Shown here in pieces: positions 51,501-60,023 of a stretch of DNA of 64,000 nt. The stretch covers positions 4,746,631 through 4,810,630 of the forward strand of contig NC_051108.1 in assembly GCF_901709675.1 (NCBI RefSeq). Reading direction: 5' to 3'. Origin of the DNA: Syngnathus acus (taxonomy: Eukaryota; Chordata; Actinopteri; Syngnathiformes; Syngnathidae). The position numbers and the translations under genes were made by a program. The first letter of the stretch is position 1; each line of letters starts with the position of its first letter. The notes beneath the pieces are model-generated. The model was given only the letters and a program-made list of their open reading frames with translations. It made no database searches and was not told the DNA's origin.

Positions 51501-54500
51501 ATCTGGAATCAACTGAGGGATGCTCTAGAGAATATATCCTTCCCATTAGCGATAGCAGAAGAGTTAGCACTCCAAAGTTGGAATTTGACCACAGGTGAGG
51601 ATGGATATTTTTCTGTTGATTGGTCGGTCGGTCGGTCGGTCGGTCGGTCTCCCTCCTGGACAAATGTTGCGAGCTGCTCAAATCACATGTTATGAAATGG
51701 GTAGGTAACGAAAGAATTCTTTGGCGCAATATCATTTTTAGCCTGCCCTCTAAACGCTACTGGAGGACCTGAGTGCCAGTGCGAAGAGTCCTTTGGTTGG
51801 TCGTGTGACACCTGTTTGACGTATGGTGGATGCAGCAATGCCAGTACATTACCCTGTGACTGCAGATATGGAGTGCCTCCACTTGGAGAGTCCTGTAAAC
51901 CAATCTCAAGTAAGTCCAAAAAGTGTTGAAACAACCACGGAGTCAAATGGAGTCAGTCGGTGTCCATCCATACATTTTCGAAAGATCGTTCTGGTTAGGT
52001 TCAGGGTTAGGTTTGGGAACCTCCAGTCCAAAACGGGATACTTCCCCATCTCAGACCACGTCCGCTGAGGTGTTTGTAGGCCAGCTGTGAGACCTAGTCC
52101 CTCCAGCATAATCTAGGAATCATAGGCTCTGCGACTTCTGTGAAGACGTTGGAAAATACTACGTTACGTGTATGGATGGATACAATTTGACAAGGACAAT
52201 CAATCTTTTGCCCCTATCTAGAATCATGTTTTTTTTTCTTCTCCACAGGTATCGCCCCATGTCCACCATCCATAGAAGGTATTGTATAAGGCTGTGTAGG
52301 TCATAACTGTTGCGGGAGGGAACATGTAAAAAGTGTCGTCCCTCTACTTTAGTGGACATTGTTCTTATTGTTGACACTCCAACCAACGCTGAGCCATCAG
52401 AGATCTGGAATCAACTGAGGGTTGCTCTAGAGAATATATCCTTCCCATTAGCGATAGCAGAAGAGTTAGCACTCCAAAGTTGGAATTTGACCACAGGTGA
52501 GGATGGATATTTTTCTGTTGATTGGTCGGTCGGTCGGTCGGTCGGTCGGTCGGTCTCCCTCCTGGACAAATGTTGCGAGCTGCTCAAATCACATGTTATG
52601 AAATGGGTAGGTAACGAAAGAATTCTTTGGCGCAATATCATTTTTAGCCTGCCCTCTAAACGCTACTGGAGGACCTGAGTGCCAGTGCGAAGAGTCCTTT
52701 GGTTGGTCGTGTGACACCTGTTTGACGTATGGTGGATGCAGCAATGCCAGTACATTACCCTGTGACTGCAGATATGGAGTGCCTCCACTTGGAGAGTCCT
52801 GTAAACCAATCTCAAGTAAGTCCAAAAAGTGTTGAAACAACCACGGAGTCAAATGGAGTCAGTCGGTGTCCATCCATACATTTTCGAAAGATCGTTCTGG
52901 TTAGGTTCAGGGTTAGGTTTGGGAACCTCCAGTCCAAAACGGGATACTTCCCCATCTCAGACCACGTCCGCTGAGGTGTTTGTAGGCCAGCTGTGAGACC
53001 TAGTCCCTCCAGCATAATCTAGGAATCATAGGCTCTGCGACTTCTGTGAAGACGTTGGAAAATACTACGTTACGTGTATGGATGGATACAATTTGACAAG
53101 GACAATCAATCTTTTGCCCCTATCTAGAATCATGTTTTTTTTTTCTTCTCCACAGGTATCGCCCCATGTCCACCATCCATAGAAGGTATTGTATAAGGCT
53201 GTGTAGGTCATAACTGTTGCGGGAGGGAACATGTAAAAAGTGTCGTTCCTCTACTTTAGTGGACATTGTTCTTATTGTTGACACTCCAACCAACGCTGAG
53301 CCATCAGAGATCTGGAATCAACTGAGGGATGCTCTAGAGAATATATCCTTCCCATTAGCGATAGCAGAAGAGTTAGCACTCCAAAGTTGGAATTTGACCA
53401 CAGGTGAGGATGGATATTTTTCTGTTGATTGGTCGGTCGGTCGGTCGGTCGGTCGGTCGGTCTCCCTCCTGGACAAATGTTGCGAGCTGCTCAAATCACA
53501 TGTTATGAAATGGGTAGGTAACGAAAGAATTCTTTGGCGCAATATCATTTTTAGCCTGCCCTCTAAACGCTACTGGAGGACCTGAGTGCCAGTGCGAAGA
53601 GTCCTTTGGTTGGTCGTGTGACACCTGTTTGACGTATGGTGGATGCAGCAATGCCAGTACATTACCCTGTGACTGCAGATATGGAGTGCCTCCACTTGGA
53701 GAGTCCTGTAAACCAATCTCAAGTAAGTCCAAAAAGTGTTGAAACAACCACGGAGTCAAATGGAGTCAGTCGGTGTCCATCCATACATTTTCGAAAGATC
53801 GTTCTGGTTAGGTTCAGGGTTAGGTTTGGGAACCTCCAGTCCAAAACGGGATACTTCCCCATCTCAGACCACGTCCGCTGAGGTGTTTGTAGGCCAGCTG
53901 TGAGACCTAGTCCCTCCAGCATAATCTAGGAATCATAGGCTCTGCGACTTCTGTGAAGACGTTGGAAAATACTACGTTATGTGTATGGATGGATACAATT
54001 TGACAAGGACAATCAATCTTTTGCCCCTATCTAGAATCATGTTTTTTTTTCTTCTCCACAGGTATCGCCCCATGTCCACCATCCATAGAAGGTATTGTAT
54101 AAGGCTGTGTAGGTCATAACTGTTGCGGGAGGGAACATGTAAAAAGTGTCGTCCCTCTACTTTAGTGGACATTGTTCTTTTTGTTGACACTCCAACCAAC
54201 GCTGAGCCATCAGAGATCAGGAATCAACTGAGGAATGCTCTAGAGAATGTATCCTTCCCATTAGCGATAGCAGAAGAGTTAGCACTCCAAAGTTGGAATT
54301 TGACAACAGGTGAGAGTTTTTTTGCGGGTTAGGTTATCAGTTATCTGTACAAACAAGCACAAATGAACAAAACAAAACTCTAGTCTTTTTGTTTCTCATC
54401 TTTTAATTTTTCACTCTTGTGTCTTTTGTAAAATTTCCCAGCCTGCTACACTGACTTGAATCAACAACAGCAGTGTCAGTGTGAAAATGATTATTGGTGG

Positions 54501-55562
54501 TCTTGTGAGATCTGCGAAGAATTTGGTGCCTGTAGCCATGCCAGTATGCAAAATTGTGACTGTATCAATAAAATTCCTTCAGATGGACAGTATTGTGAAC
54601 TAAGTAAGTGATTTTTGCAGTCATGCTTTAGAATAGAACAACAATTAGACTTTTAACATTTGCTCGTAATGGTTATGTATTAACGGTGAATAACAAATAT
54701 TTTCAATTGTACTCCACAGATGTCATCACCACGTGTTCAACAACAACAGCAACAACAACACAAAGTAAAGTATCTGAGACAAACGCTTACATTTCTTTAC
54801 CTAAGATCATTACTCTAAGTACATTTACGACAGTTTAAGATGGCAGTTTCCAATATCTCAGAACTAAATATTGTTTAACATTGCTCTACAAATAAGTCCA
54901 TCGCATTATTTAACTCAGAACTTGCTATAGTATGACATTTTAACATTTCAATTGGCTCAAATTTTTGGCAAGAAAGACTACAGTCAAAGTGATTTAGATT
55001 GTCGAAAGAAATATTTCAATGTCTTCTTACTCACTAACTCAACTCTGCTCTATAATTCACACTTCTGATTTGACCACAGCGACCCCCCCAACAAACAGTA
55101 AGTAATTTACGCGTAATGTTGTTTTGAAAGTAAATAGTCTCCTAATTTGTACTGACAAGCTATTTTTGTATTTTAGACAGGTCATTATCATTCATTATGG
55201 AAATTGACTTTGACGACTCATACAACGACGAAAATAACTCTGTTAACCAGAGGTGGTCACAGTCTGTAAGTCACAATTTTTTTTATGTCTGATAATTTCA
55301 AATAATGTTTGCAATTGTGTTTTTTTGTGTAATCGCTGAACCTGTATATGCTGACTATTTCTAACAGATTAAAAATCAATCTATGATCCATATTCCAGGG
55401 CTAATATCAGCGGAATCTTTGGTCTTCAGGTAGATTTAATTCTTTAACTTGAAAATGTTTAAGTTCTTTACAATGATTTACCAACCGTACTTTCACAACA
55501 CAAAAACCTCAGATGAAGCCCATTATACACACACACGCACACGTACACATATATAATATCTG

Positions 55563-55593
<31 letters not shown>

Positions 55594-58500
55594 CCTATAT
55601 TTAACTTTCATTAGGCATAGAAGTAATACAATTAAATAAATCATGTAAATAAATATGATGCTTTTCAGACAAATATTCTAATAAAATCAAGAGGGAAAAG
55701 ATTCAATACTGAAATAAAAATAACATTGAAATGACTATTAGATCATTTTAGATCTATTATTAAGTTTGCAAATGTTTCATTTCTTTTTTTATGTTTTTTT
55801 ACAAAGTGCTGGTAGCACCATTGCTGACTTTGAAATTACGGCAAATATGACAATTCAAGATCCAGATGTTGAAGCACTTCGCGCAGCAATATTCAATGAT
55901 CTGAGGAATACTTTTCCTTTGAGGTTTGAGAGTAAGTAGCTTTGATAATGTTCTCTCATCGGAAGAGCCTCAGATACATTTTAATGTCATTGCACCATGA
56001 GGCCATTATTTGTCTGAAAAATCATCTGCAGAATAATATTTTTCACCCTTTTGTATTGTTTTCCATCAAAGGCAGAAGAAATTTGAAATTTCAACCAAGT
56101 ACTGTATTCTTCGACGACGAATTGAATATAACATGTGGCCCACCACCAAACGAACTCCAGTTTCGTATCACCTCAACCAAATGGTCACTTAATGGCGTTT
56201 CAATAATTGAAGACATTCGACGCAGATTTTCACAAGCTAATGGAGCAGAAACGCTTACGATCACAAATATCACTTCTACTGACAATGGTAAGGAAATCTT
56301 GAAGCACTCTCACTACATATTGCTCTATCAAAATAAACACAAAATCAAGGTTCCTGTACACTTGTACTGTTTTGATAGAGAAATTGAGGAAAACCATTTT
56401 GCCTTTATGCTAGTTGAAATTTATTTCCCTTTATTGTCATCTAACCACTTGTTGAAATACTTGGTGGTTGGCAGTGAAGTATTATTTTAACTTGCATCAT
56501 TTTATTTCAGGGACGTATGAATGTCAACTGTTTGATGGGAATTCAAGTTACTGGCAGGTCTCTAATGAAACATTCCGTTTGGTGTTTGGTCCAGAAGGTA
56601 ACTATTGAAGCGGCTATGACCAAACATTTTCTAATACTTCGGTAAAAGCATGATTTAATAGTTAGTTAAACATAAATCGTCTTTCCAGGTGGATTCACAT
56701 GTGTTGATGATCCAGAATTTGGAAATGGATTCTTAAACGACACGGGAACAGCTTCTTGTGAAGCAGACGAATCGGGAGTGAAGACTGCTGTTTGCAGGGA
56801 AAGTGGAGAATGGGAAGATCGAGAAGACAACTGCACTTCTCTTGCAGAACTCCTCACTGAGTCTGAGGTAAGATAGTAGACTTTTTTTTGGCACACAATT
56901 AAAATTAAAAGCATGATCAGTATCTGTGGAGAACGGATGGGAGCTATTTTCCCAATATGATTTGTCTGGTCTTCCATGTAGTCAGTCAAATCAAAACTGA
57001 TTAACACTTGAGAGATTTTAACACAGTTTTTCCCCTCTGAAAATTCAGAATTTGGACAATCTGACTTTGCCACAGTTCTTGGAGGCATTACGCATCACTA
57101 TTCTTGAACAAAGTGACCGAGTGGATGGATCTGTTGAAAACATTACCGCCACTGTTAGAATTCTCAACAATGTTGCCACCTTGGTAACAACTGCTGATAT
57201 CCCGATAAGTCGGGAATCTATGAAGGTATGTTTGTTACTTCATCCAACAGTACAGTTGATGTTAAGAAAAGTACTGATTGTAGTTCTTTTTTCCATTTTA
57301 CTTTAGAATGTCCTGCTCGTTACTGATGTCCTCATTAGAGATCAGGCAAGAGAATCATGGGACATACTTAACTTTGAAGCAGTCCAAGCGAGTGAAGAAA
57401 CAAGAATCATCACTCCCAGAAATGAAAGCATCAGCTCACTATTTTTGTTTTCAGTTGAGGGTATAACAAGTAGACTTATCAATGCCTCTCTTGTCATTGA
57501 AACACCTTTGATTCTCTTGAACAAAACTACGTTCACCGACAGTTTCAACGGGGATTTTAATTCTACAGTGGAGATAGACATAGACGGGTCCAATGGAGCA
57601 ACAAACCTTACCGTGGTAACCTTTGAATCCTTGGATAATGCCCTTCCTCCAAGAGATGAGAACAACGCTACAGGCAGGGTCATCAATGGGAGAGTTGTAC
57701 TTGTTCAGTCTGACACCATCGTCGACAATATCACTTTCACATTTGACATTGTAGATGATAACCTGGGAAACCCTCAGTGTGTGTTCTGGAACTTTTCCCT
57801 CTTTGACTGTCTTGGCGGATGGGATGGCGAAGGCTGCGAGCTCATTGAAAGAGAGGATGAAACTGTCACATGTCGGTGTGACCACCTGACCTCCTTTTCG
57901 ATACTAATGTCTCCAGTTGATCTAAACAGCCGCGTGTTGGATTTCATAACCTACGTTGGTGTCGGGATTTCTATGGCATCCTTAGTTGTATGCCTCTTTA
58001 TTGAGGCGTTTATATGGAAAAAAGTTCGAAAGAGCAGCACATCACACTTGCGCCATGTTTCCATTGTTAACATTGCATTGTCTCTCCTGATTGCAAACAT
58101 TTGGTTCATTATTGGTGCAAATATCTCTGAAGGAGATAAAAAGAATCCGGATGCATGCACTGCTGCTACTTTTTTCATCCATTTCTTTTACTTGGCCCTC
58201 TTTTTCTGGATGTTGGCCTCTGCCCTGTTGCTATTGTACCGCTCAGTCAGAGTCCTTGGTGGAGGACTTTCGAGAAATACTATGTTGGCTATTGGATACT
58301 CTCTTGGTTATGGCGCCCCACTGATTATCACCGTCATTACTATCGCTGTAACTGCACCGAGCAATGCTTACATACGAGAAAATGTGATCTGCTGGCTCAA
58401 TTGGAATCAGTCGAAAGCACTGCTGGCATTTGTGATCCCGGCACTCATCATTGTGTTCATAAACATTCTAATCCTAATTGTAGTGATAGTCAAAATATTG

Positions 58501-60023
58501 CAGAGTCGAGGGATGTCAAACACTCAACCAGAAGAGGAGAAGTATGTCCTGGTGGTCATTTTTCGGAGTATAGCCATTTTAACACCCTTTTTTGGATTAA
58601 CTTGGAGTCTTGGAGTTGGAATCTTAATTGACCCAAGTAATCTCGGAATCCACATTGCCTTCGCCTTCTTCAATTCCCTGCAGGTGAGTCTCTGATATTG
58701 TTTTGGATGTATTTTTTATTCTCGTGCTTGTCTTTTTATATTTATATATTTATTTTTATATTTATATTGACGAACAGCCATCCGCACTCGCATTCACACC
58801 TATGGGCAATTTGGAGTGCTCAATCAGCCAAAACAATCCTAGAATAAAAAAGAAAAGACAACTCAAGAAAAGAAAATGAATAGCAGCGTATAGTCCCAAT
58901 TCAGAGTTGTCATTACAAGGTTATAAATTTGTGATGAGTCATAAGCACATGTGTGTCTGGTTCCATGTTTTATAGTACACTGCATTGTTCACCTAGAAGC
59001 GATGTTTTGTGTTGTCTAAATCTTCTCTTCTTATCTTCACATAGGGTTTCTTCATATTGGTTTTTGGAACCCTCCTAGACAGAAAGGTATGCGCCACTAA
59101 TGTTAAAAAAAAAAAAAAACGGCTCTCATCTGTTATGCTAGCGAGTTAGCCAAACCAACCCATATTTGGCTTCTTAATTGACTGAGTTGTTTTTGCATGC
59201 TTAAAATGAGCATTGCGATTGTAATCACTGCGTCTGAGCAGTTCTATTGTGCTGTCCTTAGTTTTGCTTAGACTTCCTTCATTGTGCATAAAAATCCATA
59301 AAAATTGTGTAAAAATCACAAATAATTTCATAACTTCTGACAGCCTTTGAGTTTTACAGTCGAATGCTAATTTCTGTACGTTACATTTATTTCAGGTTCG
59401 GTCAGAAATTTCCACGTTCAGACTCTCTAAGTCCCAAAGTTCTGGCAGTGGGACAAGGGTAAAATTCAATTTATTGACATTTTGTTGGAAGATCACATAT
59501 CCTTTCTCCAATAACGTACTAATGTGTTGTGTTGTCAATCCTTTTAGACCACGAGTGCTTCATCAAGTGGATGGCAGATTTGGAGGAACATTGGAAGAAG
59601 AGGTATAGTATCTTTTGAAAAGTGTGCAGTATACTGCTTGGAATCATTTTGCTGCTGCAAGCTATCTTCTAGGCTTTGTGCACGCGTGGTGGATGTCATC
59701 GTATTTCATTCATAAATACGACAATGGTATGCTTCAAACCTTCTGAGATAGTTGTGAACCATCCCAGAAAACACTGGAGGTACTGTCCCAGAGACAACTT
59801 AAGTTCAAGGCTTTCCCACCAAACCCTTCTGACCAAATTATGTCAAAATGGAATGGGAATTGATAACACAAATCAAACAAAAAAAAACGACAGCAACCAA
59901 GATGTAGTATGAAAATCTAGCCATTTGTGCAAGTTTGGTTTTGAATGGAATCTGTTTTGTTTGTATTTTTCAGGTGGTAACGGTTTATCGGAGTCGTCAT
60001 CGTATTCGGCGATCAACACTTGA
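14133..60023 (+). CDS. Giant adhesion GPCR of the ADGRF (GPR110/GPR116-like) group, 145 predicted exons
   Basis: Exons (joined GT-AG): 14133-14146, 15412-15517, 15934-15985, 16071-16229, 16341-16499, 17028-17054, 17196-17339, 17459-17626; then 122 exons in the 902-bp array; then 54442-54603, 54720-54764, 55080-55097, 55177-55265, 55368-55429, 55807-55931, 56072-56287, 56511-56597, 56689-56867, 57049-57225, 57307-58683, 59045-59086, 59396-59458, 59548-59602 and 59974-60023. The sum is 17,430 nt, giving about 5,809 residues. Order of parts: signal peptide; two older copies of the repeated module; 41 near-identical 114-residue modules; Thr-rich hinge; SEA; Ig; Cys-rich segment; GAIN with GPS; seven helices; short tail. 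The family call rests on the SEA-Ig-GAIN order, the CINxIPxDGxYC-type module and the GPS/7TM sequence. Ligand and role are unknown. The exon chain is by eye, without transcript support. Confidence 0.8.
15934..15985 (+). CDS. Adhesion GPCR exon 3: basic linker with furin-like site
   Basis: Encodes DVTDRQLSHKHVREKRK and ends in phase 1. The REKRK cluster looks like a proprotein convertase site just after the signal sequence. The paralogue exon at 63691-63742 has the same length (52 nt) and a similar end, GREKRN. Confidence 0.75.
16071..16499 (+). CDS. Adhesion GPCR exons 4-5: first, diverged A+B module
   Basis: Exon 16071-16229 (159 nt) encodes the A-type segment with VTVVILLDIPNDPEPTEFTN and ends SINLTT. 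Exon 16341-16499 (159 nt) encodes the cysteine-rich B-type segment with QQCHCEDELLWSEEICDTYG and CNCINGIPIGHVCEP. Both begin and end in phase 1. They are clearly homologous to the array exons but far diverged from them, so they represent the older single-copy form of the module. The A segment looks like part of an SEA-like fold, and B is EGF-like; both assignments are inferences. Confidence 0.8.
17028..17339 (+). CDS. Adhesion GPCR exons 6-7: linker exon C0 and exon A0, left edge of the array
   Basis: Exon C0 (17028-17054) encodes SIILQHPIE and matches the array linker exon in position and phase but not closely in sequence. Exon A0 (17196-17339, 144 nt) encodes VNIVITVDTPTITESSELIN onward and is diverged in its 5' part. 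From about 17309 (LQSWNLTT and the donor) it becomes identical to the array copies. The sharp change inside one exon marks the left boundary of homogenisation. Confidence 0.82.
17459..53722 (+). CDS. Array exon B series, 41 cysteine-rich exons of 168 nt
   Basis: Exon starts: 17459, 18357, 19256, 20154, 21057, 21964, 22862, 23764, 24662, 25561, 26463, 27365, 28271, 29166, 30064, 30963, 31865, 32769, 33663, 34569, 35471, 36377, 37279, 38181, 39083, 39989, 40895, 41797, 42699, 43604, 44510, 45416, 46318, 47220, 48122, 49024, 49930, 50840, 51742, 52648, 53555; each 168 nt. Acceptor ATTTTTAG, donor TCTCAA|GTAAGT. It encodes 56 residues with nine cysteines, from ACPLNATGGPECQCEESFGW through SCDTCLTYGGCSNAS to GESCKPIS, with sequons at LNAT and SNAS. 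The spacing of cysteines is EGF-like. The same module type occurs once, diverged, before the array (16341) and once after it (54442). Confidence 0.88.
17966..54091 (+). CDS. Array exon C series, 41 linker exons of 30 nt
   Basis: Each lies 104 bases before the start of the following exon A (105 in unit 5, which has one extra base in the intron); the first is 17966-17995 and the last 54062-54091. It encodes SIAPCPPSIE between phase-1 junctions. The acceptor is strong (a run of 8-10 T, then CTTCTCCACAG); the donor GAAG|GTATTG is weaker. The single cysteine makes the count per unit even (ten). Because the exon is so small, automatic gene finders may miss it; its skipping would not shift the frame. 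Confidence 0.78.
18070..54309 (+). CDS. Array exon A series, 41 exons of 144 nt
   Basis: Exon starts: 18070, 18969, 19867, 20766, 21669, 22575, 23473, 24375, 25274, 26172, 27074, 27976, 28882, 29777, 30676, 31574, 32478, 33380, 34274, 35180, 36082, 36988, 37890, 38792, 39694, 40600, 41506, 42408, 43309, 44215, 45121, 46027, 46929, 47831, 48733, 49635, 50541, 51451, 52353, 53260, 54166; each runs 144 nt. Acceptor TACTTTAG, donor ACCACAG|GTGAGG. The exon gives 48 residues, starting VDIVLIVDTPTNAEPSEIWN and ending LQSWNLTT, with sequons at ENIS and WNLT. All 41 are open. Unit 39 has Asp to Val (RVALEN), and the last exon (54166) has several changes (VLFVDT, EIRNQLRNALENVS). The sequence resembles part of the SEA-like segment of fish ADGRF receptors. 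Confidence 0.88.
54062..54603 (+). CDS. Right edge of the array: last C and A exons and a diverged B exon
   Basis: Exon C (54062-54091) is standard. The last exon A (54166-54309) has several substitutions. After the donor at 54310 the sequence leaves the array consensus. Exon B-like 54442-54603 (162 nt) encodes ACYTDLNQQQQCQCENDYWW, then SCEICEEFGACSHAS and CINKIPSDGQYCEL, which is much closer to the typical fish ADGRF module than the array copies are. It is therefore probably the ancestral single copy from this position. Confidence 0.82.
54720..55097 (+). CDS. Adhesion GPCR Thr-rich hinge exons
   Basis: Two mini-exons, 54720-54764 (NVITTCSTTTATTTQ) and 55080-55097 (TTPPTN), both phase 1-1. 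They make a short Thr/Pro hinge, probably O-glycosylated, between the repeated modules and the SEA domain. Splice sites fit (CTCCACAG / A|GTAAAG and GACCACAG / A|GTAAGT), but such small exons need transcript proof. Confidence 0.6.
55177..55931 (+). CDS. Adhesion GPCR SEA-domain exons
   Basis: Three exons, 55177-55265, 55368-55429 and 55807-55931, together about 92 residues (protein about 4970-5061). The segment starts SLSFIMEIDFDDSYNDENNS and has the SEA hallmark GSTIADFEITANMTI near its second half; GSxxxDFxI strands around the break site are typical of SEA domains in ADGRF receptors, where autoproteolysis can occur before Ser. Here the pair is G-S, so cleavage is possible. The intron phases 1, 0, 2, 1 are those expected for a domain split by introns. 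Confidence 0.78.
55567..55593. repeat. (TA)n microsatellite in an intron
   Basis: About thirteen TA dinucleotides in the intron between the second and third SEA exons, preceded by an imperfect CA-rich stretch at about 55530. Confidence 0.85.
56072..56597 (+). CDS. Adhesion GPCR Ig-like domain exons
   Basis: Two exons, 56072-56287 and 56511-56597, encode about 101 residues. Seen are the B-strand cysteine in ELNITCGPP, the core tryptophan in TKWSLNG, and STDNGTYECQ spanning the junction with the classical DxGxYxC F-strand. A C2-type Ig domain at this place is characteristic of the ADGRF5 group. The open reading frame continuing into the intron after 56287 is chance readthrough. Confidence 0.82.
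56689..57225 (+). CDS. Adhesion GPCR Cys-rich segment and start of the GAIN domain
   Basis: Exon 56689-56867 encodes GFTCVDDPEFGNGF, then ASCEAD, AVCRESGEWE and NCTSLAELLTESE, a hormone-receptor-like four-cysteine unit in front of GAIN. Exon 57049-57225 (59 codons, phase 0) begins NLDNLTLPQFLEALRITILE and continues with VENITATVRILNNVATLV, which fits the helical GAIN subdomain A of adhesion GPCRs. Confidence 0.8.
57307..58683 (+). CDS. Adhesion GPCR GAIN/GPS and seven-helix exon
   Basis: One 1,377-nt exon (459 codons). The GPS motif runs from CVFWNFSLFDC (C at 57778-57780) to CRCDHLTSFSILMSP; the autocleavage point is between Leu and Thr at 57888/57889, so the tethered agonist would start TSFSILM. 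Helices 1-6 and most of helix 7 follow. Recognisable class B2 landmarks are HLRHVSIVNIALSLL (TM2), HFFYLALFFWMLASALLLLY (TM3), CWLNWNQ in loop 2, and ILTPFFGLTWSLG (TM6). All key GPS residues are present, so cleavage into an about 5,475-residue extracellular chain and a 334-residue membrane chain is predicted. Confidence 0.93.
58768..58840 (+). repeat. Fragment of the dispersed teleost repeat
   Basis: CACTCGCATTCACACCTATG followed by GGCAATTTGGAGTGCTCAAT is the 5' part of the same fish interspersed repeat whose 3' part is at 9943-10145. It lies in the intron after the seven-helix exon. Confidence 0.55.
59045..60023 (+). CDS. Adhesion GPCR end of TM7 and cytoplasmic tail exons
   Basis: Four exons: 59045-59086 (GFFILVFGTLLDRK, the end of TM7), 59396-59458 (VRSEISTFRLSKSQSSGSGT), 59548-59602 (TTSASSSGWQIWRNIGRR) and 59974-60023 (GGNGLSESSSYSAINT, stop TGA 60021-60023). 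The tail is short, Ser-rich and basic, as in ADGRF5-type receptors. The frame closes exactly with the upstream exons, which supports the whole chain. Confidence 0.82.

Larger units (their letters stand above)
17309..54314 (+). repeat. Tandem array of 41 copies of a ~902-bp three-exon block
   Basis: Units of about 894-910 bp follow head to tail with no gaps; most of the length variation comes from an internal (GGTC)n tract. Each unit contains, in order, the 3' end of exon A with its donor, intron A-B (about 119-155 bp, with GGTC repeats), exon B (168 nt), a ~340-bp intron B-C with an old dispersed-repeat fragment, exon C (30 nt), a 74-bp intron C-A, and most of the next exon A (144 nt). Coding and non-coding parts are almost equally conserved, with only scattered single-base variants. 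The protein unit is 114 residues with ten cysteines and four N-glycosylation sequons. The edges (A0 at the left, the last A at the right) carry clustered differences; the middle is homogeneous. Confidence 0.95.

Noticed and set aside
17400-53922. Repeated open frames of 67-141 codons on both strands in every 902-bp unit
   Set aside because: They cross the splice sites of the A/B/C exons, lie antisense or in intron sequence, and exist only because the block is repeated. The splice-based reading explains the DNA better.
17309-54314. CRISPR-like or satellite interpretation of the array
   Set aside because: Units are ~902 bp without unique spacers and encode conserved exons of a receptor; the surroundings are vertebrate.
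55942-56490. A 182-codon plus-strand open frame
   Set aside because: Only 56072-56287 of it is real (first Ig exon); the rest is intron readthrough beyond the donor at 56288.
57342-58631. Minus-strand and alternate-frame open frames over the seven-helix exon
   Set aside because: Shadows of the strongly conserved GPS/7TM coding frame.
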